Of a DNA stretch of 64,000 nucleotides, positions 16,633 through 24,696 are shown in pieces. The position numbers and the translations under genes were made by a program. Positions within the stretch are counted from its first letter, which is position 1. Each line of letters starts with the position of its first letter. This DNA comes from Bacilli bacterium. GTDB taxonomy: Bacteria; Bacillota_I; Bacilli_A; RF39; UBA660. The notes beneath the pieces are model-generated. The model ran no database searches. It saw only the letters and a list, made by a program, of their open reading frames with translations, and was not told the origin of the DNA. Location: assembly GCA_017519965.1 (NCBI GenBank), contig JAFWRK010000071.1, positions 1 to 64,000 on the forward strand, read 5' to 3'.

Positions 16633-17220
16633 TTATTTTATTTTAATTCCAAGTAATAAAGATAAAGATAAAGCCTGATCAACAGATACAATTAAACCTT
16701 TTAAATCATTAACAGATACTTTAATTTTAGAAATATTACATGAGCTTAAATCAAGTTTATCTAAACTCATTTTATAGATTTCTACTTCTTCTAAATTACA
16801 ACTATTAAATACCATTTTTTTCCATTTAACCATTCTAAAAGATGATTCATTCATTAAGCAATTATTAAAAGTAATATTACGTAAATTAGTACCAACAAAA
16901 CTACAATATCTCATATTACAATTTTCAAATATAATATCTTCTAAATAAGAATCAGAAAAATAAATACCAGTTAAATTACAATTAGAAAATTTAATTTTTT
17001 TAAAAGAATGATCGTGTAAATCAATATTAGATAAATTAGAATTATTAATCTCAACATTAGTAATATCAATACCTTGAAAAATAACTTCACTAAAATCACA
17101 AGAATTAATAGTTGAATCAATTATTTCTACATAATCATGAAATCCATCTACTTTAATGTTTTCTAATAAAGCATTTTCAATTAATTCTCCTGAAAAGACA
17201 TTAATCTTAGTTTTACTCAT
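16633..17220 (-). CDS. Pentapeptide-repeat protein
   Basis: 195 residues made of consecutive pentapeptide repeats from about 10 to 185: central Leu/Ile/Phe with Asn, Cys or Ser at the first position, for example NSNLSNIDLHDHS, FSNCNLTGIYFSD, FENCNMRYCSF. This folds into a right-handed quadrilateral beta-helix. Some members (Qnr, MfpA) mimic DNA and protect gyrase, but most have unknown roles. Its start overlaps the DUF3006-like stop by 8 bases, placing it third in an operon with a ComEC-like hydrolase. The cytosolic location is inferred from the lack of a signal. Confidence 0.85.
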   Translation of the reverse strand: MSKTKINVFSGELIENALLENIKVDGFHDYVEIIDSTINSCDFSEVIFQGIDITNVEINNSNLSNIDLHDHSFKKIKFSNCNLTGIYFSDSYLEDIIFENCNMRYCSFVGTNLRNITFNNCLMNESSFRMVKWKKMVFNSCNLEEVEIYKMSLDKLDLSSCNISKIKVSVNDLKGLIVSVDQALSLSLLLGIKIK

Positions 17221-17440
17221 GTTTTTTTAATTTCTCCATTCTACTTCTAATAGAAGCACTTTTTTTAGAATATTCATCCATATCAAGATAATAATTATTA
17301 TCTTTTTTTATAACTACCGCTCCATCAAAGATATTACTAGGTAATAACTTTTTATTAATATTAATAATTTGCTTTGTATTACAATCTTCTAATTTAACTA
17401 TATTATCAATTATTTCATCTACTATATATTTTTTATCCAT
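17213..17440 (-). CDS. DUF3006-like small protein
   Basis: 75 residues. The short N-terminal barrel-like part (KKYIVDEIIDNIVKLED, then LLPSNIFDGAVV) and a charged helical tail fit DUF3006. These proteins are habitually encoded next to stand-alone ComEC-type metallo-beta-lactamase proteins, exactly as here, with 8-base overlaps on both sides. The function of the family is not known; partnership with the hydrolase is inferred from conserved context. Confidence 0.7.
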   Translation of the reverse strand: MDKKYIVDEIIDNIVKLEDCNTKQIININKKLLPSNIFDGAVVIKKDNNYYLDMDEYSKKSASIRSRMEKLKKHE

Positions 17441-18359
17441 TAGTATCAGTCTCCATACTTATAAAAGAAATATTATTTCCATCACTAGTACATATAATAG
17501 TACCATCTTTATCTGTCCTATAAATCTTAGCATTTATTTTTTTTAATTTATTTAAAGTAATACTCTTAGGATGTCCATATTCATTGTTCTTTCCAACTTG
17601 TATAACTGCATACTTAGGATATACAGTTTTTAAGAAGTTAGCTGAAGATGAATATTGAGAACCATGATGACCTACTTTTAATACATCAGCAGAAATATCT
17701 TTATCTAATATTTTTCTTTCTACACTACTAGTAGCATCACCAGTAAATAAGAATGAATTATTGCCATATGTTAGTTTAAGAACTATAGATGTATTATTTA
17801 AATCAGTTGAATCAGTCCCAACACTAAGTACTGTAAAAGAAGAATTTCCAAATTTATAAGAATTATCTTCTTTTGGAGTTTCAAAATATATATTTTTTCT
17901 CTCTAATGCATCTAAGACGCTTTCAAATGTATATGTTGTTTGACTAACATCAGGCATATAAAAAGTTTTTATATCAAAATTATTAATAATATCATCTAAT
18001 CCACCGATATGATCTTCATGAGCATGAGTACCAATAACATAATCAAATTTACTAATACCCATTCCCTTAAAATAATTAACTAATTTAGGTCCATCTTCAT
18101 TATTACCAGCATCAATCAACATATAATGATCATTATTACTTATTAAAATACAATCAGCTTGTCCAACATCAACAAAATAAATAACAAGATTACCATCAAC
18201 TTTTCTACTAGAAATAGTAGGTTCAATCATTTCATTAAATTTATTTAAATATTTATTAATTGGTTCTTCTAAATATGTAGTATATATAAAAACTCCAAAA
18301 ATAAGAATAATTCCAATTAGTAGTTTTTTTAATTTATCTTGTGTTCTTTTATGCAACAT
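17433..18359 (-). CDS. Membrane-anchored ComEC-like metallo-beta-lactamase hydrolase
   Basis: 308 residues. One N-terminal helix at about 10-30 anchors an extracytoplasmic domain whose fold matches the C-terminal hydrolase of ComEC/Rec2. Visible motifs are YFVDVGQADCILI, LIDAGNNEDG, GTHAHEDHIGGLDDI (metal ligands), LLFTGDA-type FLFTGDATSSVE, and VLKVGHHGSQYSSS with the conserved final His, then YGHPK. It lacks the ComEC channel helices, so it is a stand-alone secreted-face nuclease or phosphodiesterase. It leads the operon with DUF3006 and pentapeptide genes. Confidence 0.88.
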   Translation of the reverse strand: MLHKRTQDKLKKLLIGIILIFGVFIYTTYLEEPINKYLNKFNEMIEPTISSRKVDGNLVIYFVDVGQADCILISNNDHYMLIDAGNNEDGPKLVNYFKGMGISKFDYVIGTHAHEDHIGGLDDIINNFDIKTFYMPDVSQTTYTFESVLDALERKNIYFETPKEDNSYKFGNSSFTVLSVGTDSTDLNNTSIVLKLTYGNNSFLFTGDATSSVERKILDKDISADVLKVGHHGSQYSSSANFLKTVYPKYAVIQVGKNNEYGHPKSITLNKLKKINAKIYRTDKDGTIICTSDGNNISFISMETDTNG

Positions 18360-18420
18360 CTAATACTCCCTCTATTGTATATTACTAGTATTATGATATC
18401 ACAAATAAAACAATTTTTAT

Positions 18421-19092
18421 TTAACTTAGTATTTTTTTACAGTTTTTGTCTATCAAGTAGACATTAGCATTTGGATTACTCTTTAAAATGCTAATTTTTC
18501 CATCAACTATTTTTAAAGCTGTACAGTTTTCTAAACAATATACTTTTCTATCTTCTATTTCAGTTTCTAATTCTACTACTTTATCTCCTTCATGATGAGG
18601 AGAAATAATAATATCTAAATATCCTAAACCTTTTACAAAATCATATTTATCTGATTCCCCTCTAATTTTTAAAGAGTCAGAATATCCTTCTAAACACCAC
18701 ATGATTGCTCCTGCTGACATACCTGCAATAACTTTATTATTATTTGCAGCTTCTATAAATAAATGAGACAAGTTATATTCTTCTAATTCATTAAGTAATT
18801 TAATAGTATCTCCTCCACCAATATAAATAATATCAGCATTTTGAATTTTATTTTTTACAATATCAGGATTATTAATAATATTTTTCTTTTTTAAATATTG
18901 GCATTCACATCCTAAAGATTTATAAATATTCTTCATAGCATCATAATATGAATCAGCAAAACTGGAAGCTAATCCAACAAATAGAAATATAGGCTTTTCC
19001 TTTTCCGTCATTTTAACTATTTCAGTATCTATTTCTTTAGTTTCCCATACTCCACCTCTAGTATTACCTCCACCTATAAGAACCATTTTCAT
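18421..19092 (-). CDS. Peptidase E / S51-family (dipeptidase-like) protein
   Basis: 223 residues with the class-I-amidotransferase-like fold of peptidase S51. FLFVGLASSF follows the first strand, DIIYIGGGDT comes next, and the nucleophile elbow AGMSAGAIMW carries the Ser. The later SPHHEGDK supplies the conserved His. Family members cleave Asp-X dipeptides (PepE) or related small substrates. A GGAGGT site precedes the ATG. It stands between the DUF2752 terminator and the hydrolase operon, with no clear operon partner. Confidence 0.85.
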   Translation of the reverse strand: MKMVLIGGGNTRGGVWETKEIDTEIVKMTEKEKPIFLFVGLASSFADSYYDAMKNIYKSLGCECQYLKKKNIINNPDIVKNKIQNADIIYIGGGDTIKLLNELEEYNLSHLFIEAANNNKVIAGMSAGAIMWCLEGYSDSLKIRGESDKYDFVKGLGYLDIIISPHHEGDKVVELETEIEDRKVYCLENCTALKIVDGKISILKSNPNANVYLIDKNCKKILS

Positions 19093-19134
19093 AATAATAC
19101 CTCCTTAATTCTATTATTATAATAACATAAAAAA

Positions 19135-19154
19135 AGTAGAAATTTCTTTCTACT
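19135..19154 (-). terminator. Terminator of the DUF4234/DUF2752 operon
   Basis: Stem AGTAGAAA (19135-19142), loop TTTC, TTTCTACT (19147-19154), then a T-run on the minus strand. The TAG stop overlaps the stem. Confidence 0.75.
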
Positions 19155-19524
19155 ATAATAAATTTCTTAATATACCAAATAAAATAGTTATTACTAATAT
19201 AGTTATAGTAATATAATTAGGTATTGTTACTATTCTATTACCAGTCTTAATATAATTATATATAGAATAACAATAATAAAATAAAAATACAGGTAATAAA
19301 CAGAATACTAACATATTATAATTAAATGCATCAAAAAATCTTCCTTGAATTATTGCTATAATACATCTAGTAAACCCACATCCCGGACATAATAGACCAG
19401 TTAGTTCATGAAATATACAAATAAAACCAAAATGGAAATAATGATTTATAAGTATATATATAAATCCAAAAATTAAAAGTAATAAATTTAACTTTATTAC
19501 TTTTTTTAATCTATCTTTAAGCAA
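19153..19524 (-). CDS. DUF2752 membrane protein
   Basis: 123 residues with three membrane helices. The segment CPGCGFTRCIIAIIQGRFFDAFNYNML is the DUF2752 hallmark (CPxCGxTR...G....A...N). The paired cysteines face the start of a helix. Function unknown. Its start overlaps the stop of the DUF4234-like gene upstream by 8 bases; these two families commonly sit together. Confidence 0.85.
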   Translation of the reverse strand: MLKDRLKKVIKLNLLLLIFGFIYILINHYFHFGFICIFHELTGLLCPGCGFTRCIIAIIQGRFFDAFNYNMLVFCLLPVFLFYYCYSIYNYIKTGNRIVTIPNYITITILVITILFGILRNLL

Positions 19525-20083
19525 ATTTATTTAAATCCTCTTGTACAAATATCCAAACTAACCATGATAAACCAAAAATACCTAATATTAAATATAGAAT
19601 GGATCTATCTTCTATATAAACTCCATATTTTTGACCAGCTATAAATAGTTTTTTACCCATTTGATAATTCCAATAAAAAGAATATATACCGCATGAAATT
19701 AAAGTATATAAAATAGCTAATACTCCAGAAGCAGTTTGTAAATCTGAAATACTATTAGATTCATCAGTCATCTTAGCAAACCAATAAATACCATAAATAC
19801 CACATGTTACAATACTAAGTATAAAAGCTAATATTACATTAGTTTCAGGTACTAATCCTCTAGGACTATTCATATTTGGATTTTGATATTGCCCATTCAT
19901 ATTTGGGTTTTGATATTGCCCATTCATGTTTGGGTTTTGGTATTGTCCATTCATGTTTGGATTTTGGTATTGTCCATTCATATTTGGATTTTGGTATTGT
20001 CCATTCATATTTGGATTTTGATATTGATTATTCATATTTTCTTGTCCATTATTTTGATTAATATTCATTTGATTATTATCCAT
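19517..20083 (-). CDS. DUF4234-like membrane protein with N-terminal Asn/Gln repeats
   Basis: 188 residues from ATG 20083; the GTG three codons earlier is too close to the AGAGGAG site. Residues 20-75 consist of six copies of a nine-residue unit NPNMNGQYQ, a disordered cytosolic tail. Residues 85-188 hold the DUF4234 domain: three helices, with CGIYGIYWFAKMTDESNS and a second CGIYSFYWNYQMGKKL, the duplicated Y-x-x-YW motif. Function unknown. Repeat number probably varies between strains because the encoding DNA is a tandem 27-bp repeat. Confidence 0.8.
   Translation of the reverse strand: MDNNQMNINQNNGQENMNNQYQNPNMNGQYQNPNMNGQYQNPNMNGQYQNPNMNGQYQNPNMNGQYQNPNMNSPRGLVPETNVILAFILSIVTCGIYGIYWFAKMTDESNSISDLQTASGVLAILYTLISCGIYSFYWNYQMGKKLFIAGQKYGVYIEDRSILYLILGIFGLSWLVWIFVQEDLNKFA
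19868..20026 (-). repeat. Six tandem 27-bp coding repeats
   Basis: Six consecutive near-identical 27-bp units encode NPNMNGQYQ; copies differ at one to three third-position or wobble sites. It looks repeat-spaced but there are no spacers, so it is a coding minisatellite and not a CRISPR. Confidence 0.85.
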
Positions 20084-20136
20084 AAAACACACTCCTCTTA
20101 CTATTAAATAATATCATAAAGAATTATCTAATACAA

Positions 20137-20670
20137 TTACTTATTATCCAATCTATTAATATAATTATTAAAGTCTTTAAAAGATAAATTAGGTTTAACT
20201 TCATAAAACTCTGTAACAGGTCTAGATTTACCAGAAGATAAATTTAAATAATAATCGTTTATAGTTTTAATTGCTTCTACTTCATTATTATATTCATATA
20301 TTCCAATTTTTTCCCAATTAGGATGCTCCATATGATAAACTTTGTCATTTAAATAATACAGTATAAAACAATGCATATGTTCTTCTTCATCTAAATTATT
20401 AAAATCACTACCTTCATAAATTCTTGTACAAAACATTTTACAAGGTACATTAATCTTATCTAATAAATATTTCATTAAATATACTTGTTCTATACAACAA
20501 CCTAATTTATGATTTAATACTTCTTCTAAACTAGATGTCCTATACTCTCTTCTAAAGCCTTTCATGGTAAATAGATGCTCATTATTATCTTTATCTAACC
20601 ATCCATATCTAATATTACTTTTCATATATTCTAGAACATCTTCCGGAGTTTTAATATCATCTAATTTCAC
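20137..20670 (-). CDS. Transglutaminase-like (papain-fold) protein
   Basis: About 177 residues. The start is most likely GTG 20670 with AGAGGTG upstream, because the GTG at 20682 lies in that site. A Cys-His-Asp/Glu triad is visible: HKLGCCIEQVYLMKYLL with the nucleophile Cys at a helix start, EEHMHCFILYYL with the His, and YHMEHPNW for the third member. This resembles the transglutaminase core used by cysteine proteases and amidases. Cytosolic, no signal. A related but Cys-less protein is encoded at 31754-32341. Confidence 0.75.
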   Translation of the reverse strand: MKLDDIKTPEDVLEYMKSNIRYGWLDKDNNEHLFTMKGFRREYRTSSLEEVLNHKLGCCIEQVYLMKYLLDKINVPCKMFCTRIYEGSDFNNLDEEEHMHCFILYYLNDKVYHMEHPNWEKIGIYEYNNEVEAIKTINDYYLNLSSGKSRPVTEFYEVKPNLSFKDFNNYINRLDNK

Positions 20671-20700
20671 TATATAAATCACCTCTATAAAATAAAATAA

Positions 20701-21075
20701 TTATAATTTATTATTATAATCATTTTTAATCCATTCCATAATTAAAGTAACAATATAATTAACTTCATTATCACTTAACTCTTTATTTTTAGAAATATGA
20801 TGCCATTTTTCTAAACAACCTCTACAACAACATCCAGTTGCATGCTGAGCAATAAAAACAGGATGTACTTGTCGCATAGGAGTCTGTTTACCATCATTTT
20901 TTATTTCTTTAGGTCTTAATCTTTCATTAATAATATTATATGCATCATTAACTATCTTTTTATAACCCTTTTCTTTACAATACATAATCATCTTATTATT
21001 AAGATGAAAGCTAGATCTGAACTTAGATTTAGATAATGAATCGAGTTTATTATTAATAATATTTTCCTTATTCAT
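20701..21075 (-). CDS. DUF4186 protein
   Basis: 124 residues from ATG 21075, which overlaps the previous stop as ATGAATAA with GGTGAGGTTA in front. The DUF4186 pattern is clear: SKFRSSFHLNNKM at the start, then TPMRQVHPVFIAQHATGCCCRGCLEKWH. This Cys/His cluster (HPVFxAQHATxxCCRxCLxKWH) probably binds metal. Function uncharacterised. Coupled to the 21068-21607 gene. Confidence 0.85.
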   Translation of the reverse strand: MNKENIINNKLDSLSKSKFRSSFHLNNKMIMYCKEKGYKKIVNDAYNIINERLRPKEIKNDGKQTPMRQVHPVFIAQHATGCCCRGCLEKWHHISKNKELSDNEVNYIVTLIMEWIKNDYNNKL

Positions 21076-21607
21076 TAACCTCACCAATTTTATAGTCTCT
21101 TAGCATTCCACTAAATAATAAAGTAGTATTATCTAAGTACTTAAAATCTTCTGGTTTTATACATTCAGGAAGATTAGTTTCTATACATGCATCATCCATT
21201 ACTTTTTTTACAAACTCAGCACAATAATAACAATCTTCTCTATTTAATTTTTTTCTAAACTTAGCAAATACTAAACCTAAAACATTAAATCTATAATTAT
21301 CTCTATAATTACTAATATTTTTTATTTCTTTCTTTATCTTTTTATATTGATAATCAGTAACTTCTAAAGAATAAACATTACTAGTAGTGGTTTTAGCAAA
21401 TCTCTTAAAAGTACCATGATCTATTCCTTCATGTACAAAACCACCGAAAAAAGGATTATAAGGATTAAGCCTACCAAAAGAATACATTTCTTTTAACTCA
21501 GAATCTAAAGCAATAGAAGCATGAGCAAATTCATCTTTAGTACTTAATTTAATAATTCTTGATAAAGCTGTACCAGTAAAAGTAAGTATAATATATATCT
21601 TTTTCAT
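21068..21607 (-). CDS. NlpC/P60-superfamily-like (permuted papain-fold) protein
   Basis: 179 residues. DEFAHASIALD carries a candidate catalytic His near the start, and NREDCYYCAEFVKKVM carries the candidate Cys at the beginning of a helix near residue 130. This His-before-Cys order matches permuted NlpC/P60 (YiiX/YaeF-like) proteins, which often hydrolyse lipid or amide substrates. There is no cleavable signal, so it is probably cytosolic. A TGGTATAAT element lies just upstream (21623-21631). Confidence 0.65.
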   Translation of the reverse strand: MKKIYIILTFTGTALSRIIKLSTKDEFAHASIALDSELKEMYSFGRLNPYNPFFGGFVHEGIDHGTFKRFAKTTTSNVYSLEVTDYQYKKIKKEIKNISNYRDNYRFNVLGLVFAKFRKKLNREDCYYCAEFVKKVMDDACIETNLPECIKPEDFKYLDNTTLLFSGMLRDYKIGEVNE

Positions 21608-21637
21608 ACTATCACCAATATAATTATACCATAAAAA

Positions 21638-21660
21638 TAAAAACGTATATATTTATACGT
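21638..21660 (-). terminator. Terminator of the diacylglycerol kinase gene
   Basis: Stem ACGTATA (21643-21649) / TATACGT (21654-21660), followed by TTTTTA on the minus strand. The stop codon 21653-21655 lies in the hairpin. Confidence 0.7.
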
Positions 21661-22576
21661 CATTATTTAAAAATAGCTTTTTAGTTTTATTTTTAGGAAC
21701 TAAAAAATTCATCTTATTATTAGCATTAATATGATAATAACAAGTATTCTCTTCCAGCTTTTCACCATCTACACACCAATTTTTTTCAGGTAGTTCAGAT
21801 AGTTTTACTTTCAAATCATTAGCTTTAAATGAAATAATATTTTTAGGATTCATTCCCATATAAAACTCTATAAAACTATTAACTAACTTAGTTTTATTAT
21901 TAGCAGTACAAAGTAAAACTTCAAATTTTTGATCATCTAGTTTTACATCTTTATGAAAACCCGGTACACCAGCAATATGATTAGAATTAGATACAATTAT
22001 TAATGAATAATCTCCCTCTATTTCTACTCCATCAGCTTCAATATTAGCCTTATACATTTTAGTATCATTAAAAAACTCATTTATTCCATCTTTTATATAA
22101 GCTAGATAACCAATTCTACTTTTCTTATCTCTAGAAGTACTATATGGAATATCCATAAATTTACCCATTCCAACAACATAAGTAAAAGCATAGTCATTAA
22201 TTGTACCAATATCGATAGATTTAACTTCACCATCTAGAGCTAAGTCTAAATTGTGTAATAAATCTTTTTCATATCCTAACATTGAAGCAACATCATTACA
22301 ACTGCCAGTTGGAAAAGGACAAATAGTCATTTTATTTTTTCTTTTAATATTACCATTAACAACTTCATTTAGCGTTCCATCTCCACCAATAGAAAAAACC
22401 AAATCATAAAATTCAGAATTTTCTACAATCTCAGTCGCATGCTTTACTCTTTTAGTAAAAGTTATATCAACATCATAATCATTGTTGTCTAAAATATCAT
22501 AAAACTTTTCAATTATTTTTGCAGGAACTCCTACTCCACTATTTGGATTAATAACCAATAATACTTTCTTACTCAT
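21653..22576 (-). CDS. Diacylglycerol kinase family lipid kinase (YegS/DgkB-like)
   Basis: 307 residues. NPNSGVG at the start is the nucleotide loop, FSIGGDGTLNEVVNG is the GGDGT catalytic signature, and CPFPTGSCNDVA is the third family motif (PxGTxND, here GSCND). The C-terminal beta domain includes VDGEKLE. It phosphorylates diacylglycerol or a related lipid at the membrane, recycling DAG to phosphatidic acid. The Thr-to-Ser/Cys change in GTxND is a modest departure. The ABC exporter pair is directly upstream, 2 bases away, so it may be co-transcribed. Confidence 0.88.
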   Translation of the reverse strand: MSKKVLLVINPNSGVGVPAKIIEKFYDILDNNDYDVDITFTKRVKHATEIVENSEFYDLVFSIGGDGTLNEVVNGNIKRKNKMTICPFPTGSCNDVASMLGYEKDLLHNLDLALDGEVKSIDIGTINDYAFTYVVGMGKFMDIPYSTSRDKKSRIGYLAYIKDGINEFFNDTKMYKANIEADGVEIEGDYSLIIVSNSNHIAGVPGFHKDVKLDDQKFEVLLCTANNKTKLVNSFIEFYMGMNPKNIISFKANDLKVKLSELPEKNWCVDGEKLEENTCYYHINANNKMNFLVPKNKTKKLFLNNDV

Positions 22577-22578
22577 AA

Positions 22579-24696
22579 TTATAATTCAAATTGAGAGTTA
22601 TAAAGATCGGCATAAAAACCTTTCTTCTTCATTAACTTCTCATGATCCCCCTGTTCAACAATATTACCATCTTTCATAACTAAAATCAAATCTGCATTCT
22701 TTATTGTTGATAATCTGTGAGCAATTATAAATGAAGTTCTACCTTCTGTTAATTTATCCATAGCTTTTTGAACTAATTCTTCAGTTCTAGTATCTACATT
22801 TGAAGTTGCTTCATCTAATATTAAGAAAGGAGCATCTTCAATCATACCTCTAGATATAGTAAGTAATTGTTTTTGACCAGAACTAATAGCTTCATTATCA
22901 CCGACTTGTGAATCAATTCCATTAGGAAGAGTTTTAATAAAATGATCTATTCCAACTACATTACAAGCATTCCAGATAATTTCATCTGAAATATTTTCTT
23001 TATTAAATCTAATATTTTCTTTAATAGTACCATCAAATAACCATGTATCTTGTAATACCATAACAAATAAATCATGAATATTTTCTCTAGTTAAATCTTT
23101 TATAGAAACTCCATCAATTATAATATCTCCAGAATTAATTTCATAAAACTTCATCAATAGATTTACCATTGTAGTTTTACCTGCTCCAGTTGGACCTACA
23201 ATAGCAACTTTTTGTCCAGATTTAACTTTAGCACTAAAATCTTTAATAATAGTCTTATTCTTATCATATCCAAATTTTACATTTTTAAATTCAATGTTTC
23301 CTTTAACTTTAGACTTATCTAAATGATTAGATATATTAGATTGATCAGATAATTCTTTTTCGTCAATAAATTCAAATACTCTTTCTGCAGCAGCAACTGT
23401 AGATTGTAATCCAGTCATAGCTTGAGCTATTTGAGATAAAGGATTAGTAAATAATCTAACATAAATCATAAAAGCTACTATAACTCCAAAGTTTATTTTA
23501 TCATTCATTACTAATAATGCACCAACAACACATACAGCAACATAACCAAAATTACCAATAAACATCATTATAGGTTGCATAACCCCAGATAAAAATTGAC
23601 TTTTTCTGTTACAAGTAAATAACTTATCATTTATCTTATCGAATTCTTTTAATGCTTCTTGTTCACCATTGTAAGTCTTAACAACATTATGTCCAGAATA
23701 GATTTCCTCGATATGACCATTTAAGTTACCTAATTGTTTTTGACGTTCACTAAAATATTTTTGACTCTTTTTTAGTAACAAAAATGAAAATGCAAAACCA
23801 AAAACACTTGAAGCAATAGCAGTTAAAGCCATTATCCAATTAGTAACAAACATCATTACAATAGAACCTAAAAATAAAGTTACATTAGAAACCAAAGTAG
23901 TTAAACTTTGATTCATATTCATACCTATAGAATCAACATCATTAGTAACTCTTGATAATACATCACCAGTTTCATGATTATCAAAATATTTTAAAGGTAA
24001 TTTATTAATCTTAACACTTATATCAGTTCTAAGTTTTTTAGAATATCCATTAGAAATATAAGCCATTAAAATTCCTTGAATGTAAGCAAATAAAGAACTA
24101 ATAATATAAATAATTGCTAATATCAAAGATAGTTTCTTTAACTTTGCAACATTAAGTTTTGGTTCAACTAAAGATTTAATAGAATCCGGTAATTGATCAA
24201 GCTTTTTAATTAAATCTTCAGTAACAAGACTATCATCTATAGAACTAACTATATTTATAAATTCAATTTGATCATCAACACTTATTTTTACATTTTTTAT
24301 AGTAATATCTTCTAAGAACATTTTCTTTTCAGAATCATTCATTAAACTAAATTCTTTTAATAATTCTTGATAATCATAATTAGTATTAGAGGTATTTATA
24401 TTTCCATCATTAAATACAGAGATTTTCATTAATGAATACTTTTTTAATGCATTAGAAAAAACCTTTTCAGATACTAATTGTAAATTTTCTACATTAGGTT
24501 TAATTCCATCACTAATTACATCAGTTATACCAGATAATCTATTAGGAGCAATAGTAGATAATAACGCACTTATTAAAGCAAGTAGAATAGATATTATTAA
24601 TAACTTACGCCATTTATCTAAAGTTACAAATAACCTTTTCATTGAGCCTTTAAAGTCTTTAGACTTATCAGCAACTTTCATATTACCTCTAGGCAT
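22579..24696 (-). CDS. ABC exporter half-transporter with extracellular insertion
   Basis: 705 residues: membrane domain plus ATPase. After the first helix (about 30-50) there is an extra hydrophilic region of roughly 140 residues before helix 2, an extracytoplasmic domain like that of BmrD-type subunits. The ATPase has GPTGAGKTT, Walker B FLILDEATSNVD with catalytic Glu, and an atypical signature AISSGQKQ instead of LSGGQ. Paired with the next protein it forms a heterodimer with one degenerate ATP site. The start overlaps the partner's stop by 8 bases. Drug, lipid or peptide export is likely. Confidence 0.9.
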   Translation of the reverse strand: MPRGNMKVADKSKDFKGSMKRLFVTLDKWRKLLIISILLALISALLSTIAPNRLSGITDVISDGIKPNVENLQLVSEKVFSNALKKYSLMKISVFNDGNINTSNTNYDYQELLKEFSLMNDSEKKMFLEDITIKNVKISVDDQIEFINIVSSIDDSLVTEDLIKKLDQLPDSIKSLVEPKLNVAKLKKLSLILAIIYIISSLFAYIQGILMAYISNGYSKKLRTDISVKINKLPLKYFDNHETGDVLSRVTNDVDSIGMNMNQSLTTLVSNVTLFLGSIVMMFVTNWIMALTAIASSVFGFAFSFLLLKKSQKYFSERQKQLGNLNGHIEEIYSGHNVVKTYNGEQEALKEFDKINDKLFTCNRKSQFLSGVMQPIMMFIGNFGYVAVCVVGALLVMNDKINFGVIVAFMIYVRLFTNPLSQIAQAMTGLQSTVAAAERVFEFIDEKELSDQSNISNHLDKSKVKGNIEFKNVKFGYDKNKTIIKDFSAKVKSGQKVAIVGPTGAGKTTMVNLLMKFYEINSGDIIIDGVSIKDLTRENIHDLFVMVLQDTWLFDGTIKENIRFNKENISDEIIWNACNVVGIDHFIKTLPNGIDSQVGDNEAISSGQKQLLTISRGMIEDAPFLILDEATSNVDTRTEELVQKAMDKLTEGRTSFIIAHRLSTIKNADLILVMKDGNIVEQGDHEKLMKKKGFYADLYNSQFEL

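Noticed and set aside
19868..20061. Repeat array resembling a CRISPR
   Set aside because: Repeats are contiguous 27-bp coding units without spacers, in frame with the DUF4234 gene, and no cas genes are present.
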